Position numbers and translations under genes: made by a program. A model generated the notes under the pieces. That model saw only the letters and a list, made by a program, of their open reading frames with translations, was not told the origin of the DNA and did not search any database. Positions 23,981-30,491 of a DNA stretch of 64,000 bases are shown one piece after another. The number at the start of each line of letters is the position of its first letter. Position 1 is the stretch's first letter. The DNA is from Bacillus sp. FJAT-26390 (lineage in GTDB: Bacteria > Bacillota > Bacilli > Paenibacillales > Paenibacillaceae), in NCBI RefSeq assembly GCF_001682865.1, contig NZ_MAQX01000001.1, positions 558,001-622,000 on the forward strand, given 5' to 3'.

Positions 23981-24534
23981 TATGTATGATCCTCCTTCGT
24001 CCATGCCATCAATTCATTAAAAATAAGCTCTCTGGCATCCTTCTCTAATGGAGCTAATCCGAACATTTCCGAGAACCATAAGCCATCCGCCGCAAGCCGG
24101 GCAATCGTAGAACGAATCGGGTTCAATCCGTCATTCTCGATATTTTTTTGCCAAACCGCATACTGCTCTTGCATCTGTTGCAGTAATTCAGGGTTTGTAA
24201 AGAGGGCTGCTGAAAGAATGGAGCTCATCTCCAATCCATCTTCAAAACCTCTGAAGGTCGATTCCACGTAGGCTCTGCTCCATCTGCCATTTGGTTGAAG
24301 ATCACGGTGCACTCTGTCTTGAATATCTTCTACGAATGCGTTAGTTAAATCTTCGACCATCCCGTTTATAAGGGCATCTTTGCTTGGAAAATGGTAGAGT
24401 AAGCCGCCTTTGCTGACTCCAGCGGCTTTCGCAACCGCTTCTAGCGTTAGATGCTCTACGCCTTGCTCTCTAACAATTATCGAAGCAGCTACTAATAAAC
24501 GCTTGCGTTTAGGTACTAGATTGTCGATTGCCAT
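23980..24534 (-). CDS. TetR family transcriptional regulator
   Basis: A 184-residue repressor with a TetR N-terminal HTH: LTLEAVAKAAGVSKGGLLYHFPS at residues about 25-47 (quoted in part: AAGVSKGGLLYHF). The rest is an alpha-helical ligand domain. It is directly upstream of and coupled to the SMR efflux gene, and a 6-2-6 palindrome lies in its own promoter, so it most likely represses the operon and is released by a pump substrate. GGAGGTG precedes the ATG by 7 nt. Confidence 0.92.
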   Translation of the reverse strand: MAIDNLVPKRKRLLVAASIIVREQGVEHLTLEAVAKAAGVSKGGLLYHFPSKDALINGMVEDLTNAFVEDIQDRVHRDLQPNGRWSRAYVESTFRGFEDGLEMSSILSAALFTNPELLQQMQEQYAVWQKNIENDGLNPIRSTIARLAADGLWFSEMFGLAPLEKDARELIFNELMAWTKEDHT

Positions 24535-24554
24535 TGGGATTCACCTCCATCATT

Positions 24555-24584
24555 ACTGTACCGTCTGGACGGTTTTTTTGTCAA
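24555..24584 (-). promoter_or_regulatory. Promoter with embedded TetR-type operator
   Basis: On the minus strand TTGACA (24584-24579) and TACAGT (24560-24555) are 18 nt apart. The spacer carries ACCGTC-TG-GACGGT (24560-24573 on the plus strand), a perfect 6-bp inverted repeat with a 2-nt centre. Repressor bound there would block polymerase. It drives the TetR-SMR operon. Confidence 0.82.
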
Positions 24585-24673
24585 GACGAAAAAGGTGAAG
24601 GAACGGCTGCAAGCAAGCATTATGTAAAAGGAGTGGTTATGGATGTAGGCTGGCCGACTGGGGAGCCTTTAGT

Positions 24674-24704
24674 GACCAAAAGGCTCATAAAATGAGCCTC
24701 TTGG
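24674..24704 (-). terminator. Terminator after the second YjcZ-like gene
   Basis: GGCTCAT and ATGAGCC form a stem with a three-base loop, extended by weaker pairs; on the minus strand it ends in a TTTTGG run. Confidence 0.7.
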
Positions 24705-24767
24705 TAAGCTTAAGGAATGAACGGTTAACGCATGGAGGGGTTGCATTTAGAGTGTAGATTACTATTC

Positions 24768-24881
24768 TTAGTAACCGCCGAAGCCGCCAAATCCACAACT
24801 ACAAGCGATAATGACCAATAAGATGAATAGTACAAGAATAAAACCGATACTGTTGTGAGCACCACCAACGAATCCAGACAT
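24768..24881 (-). CDS. YjcZ-like sporulation mini-protein (37 aa)
   Basis: A 37-residue protein with MSGFVGGAHNSIGFILVLF, then ILLVIIACSCGFGGFGGY. It has the same single helix plus CSCG and Gly/aromatic tail as the gene at 22883-22993, at protein and DNA level clearly its paralogue. GGAGGTG lies upstream of the ATG. Function unknown; the Gly-Phe-Tyr tail may associate with spore layers (inference). Confidence 0.82.
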   Translation of the reverse strand: MSGFVGGAHNSIGFILVLFILLVIIACSCGFGGFGGY

Positions 24882-25041
24882 TAAACATTCACCTCCCAGC
24901 ATCTTAAGTACCATGTAGGTTATGCGCTATTGCAGCTGAGTGATTGGATGTTTGTCACGGTGGCATTTTATCGAGGCGATAAGCCCAAATGGAAAGAATA
25001 AGAAGGGAGGCAAGAAGCGCCCCCCCGTTACCTTGCCAAAC

Positions 25042-25200
25042 TTAACGATGTTCAACTAAATCGATTGCTCCAAGAATTACATGGGCAAGACCAAAGCCAA
25101 GGACACCGACACCAACAAGTTTGTACTTGCTATTAAGCATTTTAGCACCAGATGCAGAAACTACAGTTCCAAGAACGGCAGGAATCAAACCTTCGCGCAT
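25042..25200 (-). CDS. Conserved-looking small hydrophobic protein (52 aa)
   Basis: A 52-residue protein, MREGLIPAVLGTVVSASGAK then a second hydrophobic stretch (LVGVGVLGFGLAHVILGAID) and tail LVEHR. AGGAGT lies 8 nt before the ATG. Two Gly-rich hydrophobic segments suggest a small membrane protein. I cannot name it with certainty. It stands near other tiny genes on the same strand. Confidence 0.65.
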   Translation of the reverse strand: MREGLIPAVLGTVVSASGAKMLNSKYKLVGVGVLGFGLAHVILGAIDLVEHR

Positions 25201-25274
25201 AAAAAGCACTCCTTTTTGGTTTCGTTTAGCAAGACATCTTATTGTGCTTCAAAATTATTTTCATATTCCTTCGT

Positions 25275-25388
25275 TTAGGGTGCAAATGAAACGTTGCGAA
25301 CGATATACCATAATCCAATAAAACCTACATAATAAAGAAAAATAAAAACGCCAAACAAAATGATGGTTACTTTCAGTAATTTCCGCAT
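25275..25388 (-). CDS. Small single-helix membrane peptide (37 aa)
   Basis: A 37-residue peptide, MRKLLKVTIILFGVFIFLYY followed by VGFIGLWYIVRNVSFAP. It has a basic start, one long hydrophobic helix and no recognised family. An AAAGGTG element lies about 10 nt upstream of the ATG. Its small size leaves doubt, but the coding pattern is consistent with its neighbours. Confidence 0.5.
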   Translation of the reverse strand: MRKLLKVTIILFGVFIFLYYVGFIGLWYIVRNVSFAP

Positions 25389-25582
25389 AGGGGGTCACAC
25401 CTTTTTACAATGATCATATAGCTATTTTTTGCTGGGAGAGAGTACTAACATTATGTAGTACCATGAAGATCGATTGAGGCTCACCGCAATCCATTTAATG
25501 TAAAGCATAGAAATAAGTTATTAGGAGCACCATATTATTGGTCATTAAAGAACGAAATCAATCATTATTGGAGGTTCGCTTA

Positions 25583-25873
25583 ATGGTAAATCAAAAACAA
25601 TGGGCTGCAGATCAACAGGAGATGCAGCAACTACAACAAGCGCAGCAAGAAGTCCAAGCAGCGCATCAACTGTTGCAGCTCGAAAATCAAGAATTGCTCG
25701 AAGCGGAGCAGCAGCTGCAAAGCGAGACTCAGCAAGTGTTGCAAGCGCAGCAGCAAGTCAGGCAGGAGCAGCAGGATGTTCAGCTGGCGCAGCAAATTCT
25801 TCAACAAGCACAAGCTGTTGCGTTGAATCTTCAGAACAACCCGCTTCAAGGTTCAAATGAGGTAGAAGAGTAG
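25583..25873 (+). CDS. Gln-rich coiled-coil protein (96 aa)
   Basis: A 96-residue protein made almost entirely of Gln, Leu, Ala and Glu in heptad-like order (EMQQLQQAQQEVQAAHQLLQ; EAEQQLQSETQQVLQAQQQV). It should form one long coiled coil. ATG at 25583 has GGAGG 8 nt upstream; the frame opens at 25538 but without a site. No signal peptide and no known family. It ends in a double hairpin region. Many spore-formers have Gln-rich coat proteins, so a structural role in the spore is possible but not shown. Confidence 0.7.
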   Translation: MVNQKQWAADQQEMQQLQQAQQEVQAAHQLLQLENQELLEAEQQLQSETQQVLQAQQQVRQEQQDVQLAQQILQQAQAVALNLQNNPLQGSNEVEE

Positions 25874-25936
25874 ATTTAGCTCAAATTAAACGAATAGCTG
25901 ATGATGAAAAATCCGATAGTATGGACGATCATGTCA

Positions 25937-25988
25937 CAGAAAAAGACCTTAATCCTCTAAATCAATAGAGAATTAAGGTCTTTTTCTG
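25937..25988. terminator. Strong bidirectional terminator
   Basis: CAGAAAAAGACCTTAAT (25937-25953) is exactly complementary to ATTAAGGTCTTTTTCTG (25972-25988), a 17-bp stem with an 18-nt loop containing a further short pair, and T runs on both strands. Confidence 0.9.
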
Positions 25989-26000
25989 CGACTGCAAGGG

Positions 26001-26030
26001 CGTTTATTTGAAATTGGTTTCAAATAAACG
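26001..26030. repeat. Perfect inverted repeat downstream of the terminator
   Basis: CGTTTATTTGAAA (26001-26013) and TTTCAAATAAACG (26018-26030) form a 13-bp perfect stem with a TTGG tetraloop. It directly follows the previous hairpin; it may be a second terminator or an operator for the small gene that starts at 26101. Confidence 0.7.
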
Positions 26031-26100
26031 TCATTTTCTTCAACAGGGAAAGAGGAAAAGCCTGCTTTTTGGCGAAATGTGTAAAAAAGGGGCGACTTAG

Positions 26101-26274
26101 ATGAAAATATGGATAGGCATAAAGGTTTTTTTTGCATTAATTATTGCGTTAATATTGTATGATAATTCCAAAAACCCTAATCCTCATACTAATTTTATTG
26201 CATTAAAGTTATCTAACTGGGCGGAGAGACAGTTACCGAAAAAAACATGGAAGTTTTGGACGTGGAGAAGGTAA
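26101..26274 (+). CDS. Small membrane protein (57 aa)
   Basis: A 57-residue protein, MKIWIGIKVFFALIIALILY with one N-terminal helix, then a polar part and a Trp/Lys-rich end (WKFWTWRR). AAGGGGCG precedes the ATG by 6 nt. Not recognised. The positively charged Trp-rich tail would lie at a membrane surface. Confidence 0.6.
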   Translation: MKIWIGIKVFFALIIALILYDNSKNPNPHTNFIALKLSNWAERQLPKKTWKFWTWRR

Positions 26275-26295
26275 TTGTTGTCATTGATCATTCGC

Positions 26296-27177
26296 TTAAC
26301 CTTTTGCCGTGACATACGGTTCTATGTGGATGTGGACATGAGAGATGTTGTATTTATCGAAAATCAGTTTTTCGATCTTTTCAGTAATTTCATGGCCTTC
26401 AATGATATTGAGCTGTTGATCGACGCCTATCGTTACATCGACCAATTTGTTGTTGCCATGGACACGAGCCTTTATATCAATAATTTTTTCGACGCCGTCT
26501 ACTTTGTGGATGGTTTTTTTTATGGTTTGCAGCTCAGAGTCATCAAAGCCATCCGTTAGTGAATGCGTGGAATCGCTAAAAATATCAAAGGCTGTTTTAC
26601 AAATGGTAAAACCAACTAGGATAGCCGTTAGTGGATCTAACCAAGGAAGGCCAAATTGTGCGCCTACAATGCCGATAAAAGCACCAATGCTTACAAACGC
26701 ATCGGACCGGTTATCTTGGGCTGCTGCCATCATGGCATGACTGTTTGTTCTTTTGGCTAGTCGAATATTGTAGATGTAAACCAAATATATAATAGCTGCA
26801 CAGAAGAGGGCAGTCCATGCCGCGATCATATCAGGGGATTCCGTTATGGGGGCTTTAAACTTTAATATGGATTGGTATAGTACCTGGAGTCCAACGGCAA
26901 ACATAATAAATGAGGCTATAAGCGCAGCAATCGTTTCAGCTCTATAATGGCCGTATCGATGATCCTTATCCGGCGGCTTTCTAGAGATTCTCAATCCAAT
27001 TAATATGGCTATGGATGCAATAATATCAGTCGAGTTATTTAACCCATCCGCTGATAAAGCTTCCGAGTGAGTAAAATAGCCAATAATTAATTTTAAGGCT
27101 GATAAAAAAACGTATGCAAAAATACTTAGTAATGCGCCTTTTTCTCCTTGTCTAATTTCATTGTAAGAGTTTTTCAT
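26296..27177 (-). CDS. Cation diffusion facilitator (CDF) transporter
   Basis: A 293-residue protein with about six membrane helices and a C-terminal cytoplasmic metal-binding domain. The helix-2 motif is visible (ADGLNNSTDIIASI), followed by KDHRYGHYRAETIAALI, and helix 5 has QDNRSDAFVSIGA. The C-terminal part ends with a His-rich strand (ISHVHIHIEPY). CDF proteins export divalent metals (Mn, Zn, Fe) in exchange for protons. The Asn-Asp helix-2 site and Asp-rich helix 5 resemble the MneP/MneS manganese group, but the metal is not certain. It is monocistronic. Confidence 0.9.
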   Translation of the reverse strand: MKNSYNEIRQGEKGALLSIFAYVFLSALKLIIGYFTHSEALSADGLNNSTDIIASIAILIGLRISRKPPDKDHRYGHYRAETIAALIASFIMFAVGLQVLYQSILKFKAPITESPDMIAAWTALFCAAIIYLVYIYNIRLAKRTNSHAMMAAAQDNRSDAFVSIGAFIGIVGAQFGLPWLDPLTAILVGFTICKTAFDIFSDSTHSLTDGFDDSELQTIKKTIHKVDGVEKIIDIKARVHGNNKLVDVTIGVDQQLNIIEGHEITEKIEKLIFDKYNISHVHIHIEPYVTAKG

Positions 27178-27353
27178 TTCGTTACCTCAATTCCTTAACA
27201 AGATAAATAAAATGATAGCCGAGAAAACAGGTGTGGGTCTAGAGAAACAGTGTTGTTATCGGCCTCAAAAATAACGGAAGGCAAACTCTATTGCGCGTAT
27301 CCAAAAAAGTTGTTCTGGAGAAAGCCGGGGGCTTTCTGAACGGTTCAAAACAC

Positions 27354-27379
27354 AAAAGACCCATAAAATGGGCCTTTTG
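27354..27379 (-). terminator. Terminator after the third YjcZ-like gene
   Basis: CCCAT and ATGGG with flanking AAAAG/CTTTT pairs form a stem with a three-base loop; T-rich on the minus strand. A second small stem (AGAAAGCC/GGCTTTCT) is at 27319-27337. The rest of the gap 27178-27419 shows nothing else. Confidence 0.65.
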
Positions 27380-27419
27380 ACGAGGATTTTTGTAACGGAG
27401 CCAAAAGCTGGCATTAAAA

Positions 27420-27626
27420 TTAGTAACCGAATCCACATCTGTTGTTATGGCTGCAGATATTACTTCTGTTATTGATTCTGTCATGGTTTCTCTCATCTTT
27501 TCTATCATCTTTTCTTTCGTCGTTTCTTTCGTCTCTGCGATCATTGTGTCCCAATACGCCGCAGCTGCAAACAACAATCACTAGTAGGATGAAAAGCACC
27601 AGAATCAAACCAATTTTATTGTGCAT
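27420..27626 (-). CDS. YjcZ-like protein with inserted tetrapeptide-repeat tail (68 aa)
   Basis: A 68-residue protein. Residues 1-26 are the usual YjcZ-like helix (MHNKIGLILVLFILLVIVVC then SCGVLG). Residues 28-55 are seven tandem four-residue units with Arg at the third place and mostly an acidic residue at the second (NDRR, DERN, DERK, DDRK, DERN, HDRI, NNRS). The end, CGFGY, is the normal Gly/aromatic tail. ATG at 27624-27626 has GGAGGTC 8 nt upstream. The paralogues lack the charged region. Function unknown. Confidence 0.78.
   Translation of the reverse strand: MHNKIGLILVLFILLVIVVCSCGVLGHNDRRDERNDERKDDRKDERNHDRINNRSNICSHNNRCGFGY
27462..27545 (-). repeat. Degenerate 12-bp tandem repeat inside a YjcZ-like gene
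   Basis: Seven 12-bp units encode the tetrapeptides of the preceding entry; the best-conserved unit reads GACGAAAGAAAC or close to it. The units differ at several places, so they are an old expansion rather than fresh slippage. Confidence 0.7.
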
Positions 27627-27673
27627 GATTTATATGACCTCCAAATAATTTAAATACGCTAGATGTTAATAAT

Positions 27674-27775
27674 TTAGCCAAATACGCGGCAACTGCATGC
27701 GACAATAACTAACAATATGAACAGTACCAGAATAAAACCAAGACTGTTTTTAGAACCGCATTCACTTCCAGACAT
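27674..27775 (-). CDS. YjcZ-like sporulation mini-protein (33 aa)
   Basis: A 33-residue protein, MSGSECGSKNSLGFILVLF then ILLVIVACSCRVFG. It is the fourth YjcZ-like paralogue in the region. GGGAGGTG precedes the ATG. It lacks the Gly/aromatic tail and has an Arg in CSCR where the others have Gly, so it may be a diverged or shortened member. Confidence 0.75.
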   Translation of the reverse strand: MSGSECGSKNSLGFILVLFILLVIVACSCRVFG

Positions 27776-27912
27776 CAATAACACCTCCCTATCTTGACTA
27801 CCATGTAGAATATGAGTTGATAGAGCTATGTGATTGTATGTTTGTTCCGATAGGATACTAGCCTTATATGGATAACTGACACCTAAGGCGGAATGAGAGA
27901 GCAGGGTGGAGC

Positions 27913-27939
27913 AAAAAAGAAGAGGTTGCCCTCTTCTTG
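27913..27939 (-). terminator. Terminator of the tiny-peptide pair
   Basis: AAGAAGAGG (27917-27925) pairs with CCTCTTCTT (27930-27938), TTGC loop; on the minus strand it is followed by TTTTTTGC. It supports transcription of the peptides at 27973-28169. Confidence 0.8.
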
Positions 27940-27972
27940 TCATTGCGCTGTCATTCATTTGCGGGGAGAGAA

Positions 27973-28098
27973 TTATAATAAGAAACGAAGGAAAACAAAG
28001 AAAAATACGATCAGTATAATGATACTGCTGATCCTACTCATTAGAATGTAAGCATCGCTAGGCTCGGAATTACCTTTTACCATCCAACCATATCTCAT
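27973..28098 (-). CDS. Tiny membrane peptide (41 aa), second of a coupled pair
   Basis: A 41-residue peptide, MRYGWMVKGNSEPSDAYILM followed by a hydrophobic helix (IIILIVFFFVFLRFLL). Its ATG overlaps the stop of the upstream 24-residue peptide as ATGA (28095-28098). It has no good ribosome site of its own, fitting translational coupling. A terminator follows at once. Unrecognised. Confidence 0.5.
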   Translation of the reverse strand: MRYGWMVKGNSEPSDAYILMSRISSIIILIVFFFVFLRFLL

Positions 28099-28169
28099 AT
28101 GCATCCGAATTTAGAAAAGAAAATATTAAGTGCGGCAATCAAGACAAAAAGAATAGCAAATAGCACCAT
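28095..28169 (-). CDS. Tiny hydrophobic peptide (24 aa), first of a coupled pair
   Basis: A 24-residue peptide MVLFAILFVLIAALNIFFSK ending in FGCI. AAGGAG lies 9 nt before the ATG at 28167-28169. It is a single membrane helix with a Lys near the end, like leader or small regulatory membrane peptides. Its short length makes the call uncertain. Confidence 0.5.
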   Translation of the reverse strand: MVLFAILFVLIAALNIFFSKFGCI

Positions 28170-28400
28170 AATGAACATCTCCTTAGAACGGTATGCAGCG
28201 GTGCATGATCCGGCTTTGCATCGCTTATGGTTCGGGCTGAGCGCTTCGATACGAAGCAGAGGTAGATAAAATAGTAGAAAAATAAGCATATTAAATACAT
28301 AAAGATGGCATGAATTACTGGTAAGATAAGAGATGAAATGATAAAAAATATAAATATTAGTTTTGCATCCATGTAAAACCTAATAATGTAGGAGACAATC

Positions 28401-29033
28401 ATGCCCAAGATCACGAGTGTAGAAGCTCAAAAGCGGAACAAAGATCGTGTTAATGTATATGTAGATGATCAATTTCTTGTAGGTGTTTCTGCCTATGCAG
28501 TCGCTAAACATAAGCTCCAGGTGGATCAGGAAGTGGACCCTGCAAAATTGGAGTCGGTTTTGTTTGAAGACGAGCTCGAGAAGGCAAAAGGCTATATTAC
28601 GAGCTACTTGATGAATAAAACGCAGCATATCCTTATTGAGAAATTGACCAAAAAGGGATATGAAGAAGGTGTTGTGCAGAAGGCACTAGAATGGGCCAGA
28701 CATTATAAATTCGTGGATGATGAAGATTACGCGCGCAAGTTTGCAAAAGACGGCTCGAACCTAAAGAAAAATGGCAAACGAATGATTGCCCAAAAACTAA
28801 AACAAAAAGGCGTTGAACAAACGAGCATTGATATGGCACTCAGCGCAATATCAGAGTCGGATGAGCTAGAGTCAGCCGCGAAAGCGCTCAAAAGTAAAAT
28901 CGAAACCTACAAAAGAAAAACAAAATCAGAACGAGAGTGGAAACAAAAATGCATTCAGTTTTTGATGGGCAGGGGTTATGGGTTTGACATCGCAAAAAAA
29001 ACGATGGAAATGACTGCTTATGAGGAGGAGTGA
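28401..29033 (+). CDS. recX: Recombination regulator RecX
   Basis: A 210-residue RecX family protein that binds RecA filaments and limits their activity. The pattern of three-helix repeats is visible: DELEKAKGYITSYLMNKTQH, LTKKGYEEGVVQKAL, FVDDEDYARKFAKDG, IAQKLKQKGVEQTSIDMALS. Normal length. GTAGGAG precedes the ATG. No LexA box is visible upstream. It is followed by a terminator. Confidence 0.93.
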   Translation: MPKITSVEAQKRNKDRVNVYVDDQFLVGVSAYAVAKHKLQVDQEVDPAKLESVLFEDELEKAKGYITSYLMNKTQHILIEKLTKKGYEEGVVQKALEWARHYKFVDDEDYARKFAKDGSNLKKNGKRMIAQKLKQKGVEQTSIDMALSAISESDELESAAKALKSKIETYKRKTKSEREWKQKCIQFLMGRGYGFDIAKKTMEMTAYEEE

Positions 29034-29123
29034 TTTTTTTGGGGATTGCTTTATTGAGAGATTGGACAAGTATATAGAATGTATAATAAAAAACTTATTA
29101 TATTTAAGCTTTAAACAAAAAAT

Positions 29124-29150
29124 CGGGCGCCCCTTTCGGAGCGCCCTTTT
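29124..29150 (+). terminator. Terminator after recX
   Basis: GGGCGC (29125-29130) pairs with GCGCCC (29141-29146), CCCTTTCGGA loop, then TTTTC. AAAAAA precedes on the other side. Confidence 0.82.
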
Positions 29151-29163
29151 CATGGGAGAGGAG

Positions 29164-29255
29164 AAACCGGACGAAGAGCTTATGGGGAAACGTAAGTCTT
29201 CTCCGCGGTTGTCTACGACATCTTGCGACGCCGATGAGTTTATCATGTCCGGTTT
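29164..29255. other. Long-range inverted repeat between recX and rsmD
   Basis: AAACCGGAC (29164-29172) is exactly complementary to GTCCGGTTT (29247-29255), enclosing 74 nt. The enclosed stretch has no convincing gene. This and the recX terminator are all I see in the gene-free stretch 29034-29367. It might be a structured leader for rsmD-coaD or a small RNA. Confidence 0.4.
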
Positions 29256-29367
29256 GCTGGGGAAATATACATCATTTGTTAGTCCGTTTTTTTGATAGGC
29301 TCTGCTTTATTGTGAAAGGGGTTCTATGGTACGATAGGCTGGAATGAGATAGAAGGGGGCAATTGGA

Positions 29368-29961
29368 GTGAGAGTCATTGCGGGCGAGGCCAAGGGCCGC
29401 ACGCTGAAGGCTGTGCCTGGCATGAATACGAGGCCGACAACGGATAAGGTAAAGGAAGCTATTTTCAGCATGATTGGACCTTACTTCGACGGAGGACTGG
29501 CGCTGGACCTTTTTGCAGGGACAGGCGGTTTGGGCATAGAGGCTTGGAGCAGAGGGATTGAGCGTACGGTGTTTGTTGATCGGGAAAATATAAGCATCGA
29601 TGTTATTCGTCAAAATGTGCAAACGGCGAAGATGGGAAGCGCTGCTGAAATTTATAGGAATGATGCGGAGCGCGCATTGAAAGCGCTAGCGAAGCGGGGG
29701 CAGAAGTTCCGGCTTGTTTTTCTTGATCCGCCATACAAAATGATTACGATGGATAGCTTGATGGCACAGCTCGTAGAGAAACAAATGCTGGAGCCGGATG
29801 CGATTATAGTCGTCGAGCATGACGCCGCTCACCGGTATTCGGAGCAGATGGAGCATTTTGAGCAGCTGAAGCATGCGAAATACGGGGATACCGCCGTGTC
29901 CATTTATCAATATACCAACAAAGAGAGTCACGACGGGAGTGTAACAGATGTCAACGAATAA
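29368..29961 (+). CDS. rsmD: 16S rRNA (guanine966-N2)-methyltransferase RsmD
   Basis: A 197-residue methyltransferase that modifies G966 of 16S rRNA during 30S assembly. SAM-binding motif [18 protein letters not shown] near residue 48 and the N6/N2-type catalytic motif FLDPPYK near residue 127 are present. GTG start with AGAAGGGGG upstream. It overlaps coaD by 14 nt, the same pairing as in B. subtilis (ylbH-coaD). Confidence 0.95.
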   Translation: MRVIAGEAKGRTLKAVPGMNTRPTTDKVKEAIFSMIGPYFDGGLALDLFAGTGGLGIEAWSRGIERTVFVDRENISIDVIRQNVQTAKMGSAAEIYRNDAERALKALAKRGQKFRLVFLDPPYKMITMDSLMAQLVEKQMLEPDAIIVVEHDAAHRYSEQMEHFEQLKHAKYGDTAVSIYQYTNKESHDGSVTDVNE

Positions 29962-30451
29962 ACAAGAGCGAGTAGCGGTGTACCCAGGTACCTTTGATCC
30001 TGTAACTTATGGTCATTTAGACATTATTCGCAGATCCGCCAAACAATTTGATCGGCTTATTGTAGCCGTTTTGAATAATTCAAGCAAAAATCCGCTGTTC
30101 AGCGTCGAAGAACGCAAAGCGCTGCTTGCGGAAGTTACGCGGGATATTCCGAATGTAGAGATAGACAGCTTCCGTGATCTGCTCGTCCGATTTATGAAAT
30201 CACGCCAAGCTAACGTTATTATTAGAGGGATTCGTTCGGTAACCGATTTTGAATACGAGCTTCAGCTCGCTTCGACGAACCATCTGCTCGATGCCGAAAT
30301 CGATACGATGTTTATGATGACTAATCCTAAGTACTCTTATTTGAGCTCCAGCATTGTAAAAGAAATCGCCCAATTCCACGGGGCTGTCCATGAACTGGTT
30401 CCGCCTGTCGTGGAGACGCAATTACGCGAGAAATACAAACCGAAGAGCTGA
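29948..30451 (+). CDS. coaD: Pantetheine-phosphate adenylyltransferase CoaD
   Basis: A 167-residue enzyme of coenzyme A synthesis that transfers AMP from ATP to 4'-phosphopantetheine. The nucleotidyltransferase motif [16 protein letters not shown] is at residues about 11-26 and the second motif [14 protein letters not shown] is near residue 130. It overlaps the end of rsmD. Full length, hexameric cytoplasmic enzyme in the family. Confidence 0.97.
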   Translation: MSTNKQERVAVYPGTFDPVTYGHLDIIRRSAKQFDRLIVAVLNNSSKNPLFSVEERKALLAEVTRDIPNVEIDSFRDLLVRFMKSRQANVIIRGIRSVTDFEYELQLASTNHLLDAEIDTMFMMTNPKYSYLSSSIVKEIAQFHGAVHELVPPVVETQLREKYKPKS

Positions 30452-30491
30452 GCAGCTTTGTGAAAACAGCCATCATTTGATCCATTGTATA

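Noticed and set aside
25631..25849. Leu-rich minus frame opposite the Gln-rich gene
   Set aside because: Leu codons are simply the reverse of the CAG/CAA Gln codons; the plus frame has the ribosome site.
28139..28414. 91-codon hydrophobic minus frame before recX
   Set aside because: It overlaps the recX start and the better supported 24-residue peptide; AT-rich sequence gives hydrophobic residues by chance.
29181..29295. 37-codon plus frame between recX and rsmD (starts MGKRKSSPRL)
   Set aside because: No good ribosome site and no recognisable feature; the inverted repeat explains the region better.
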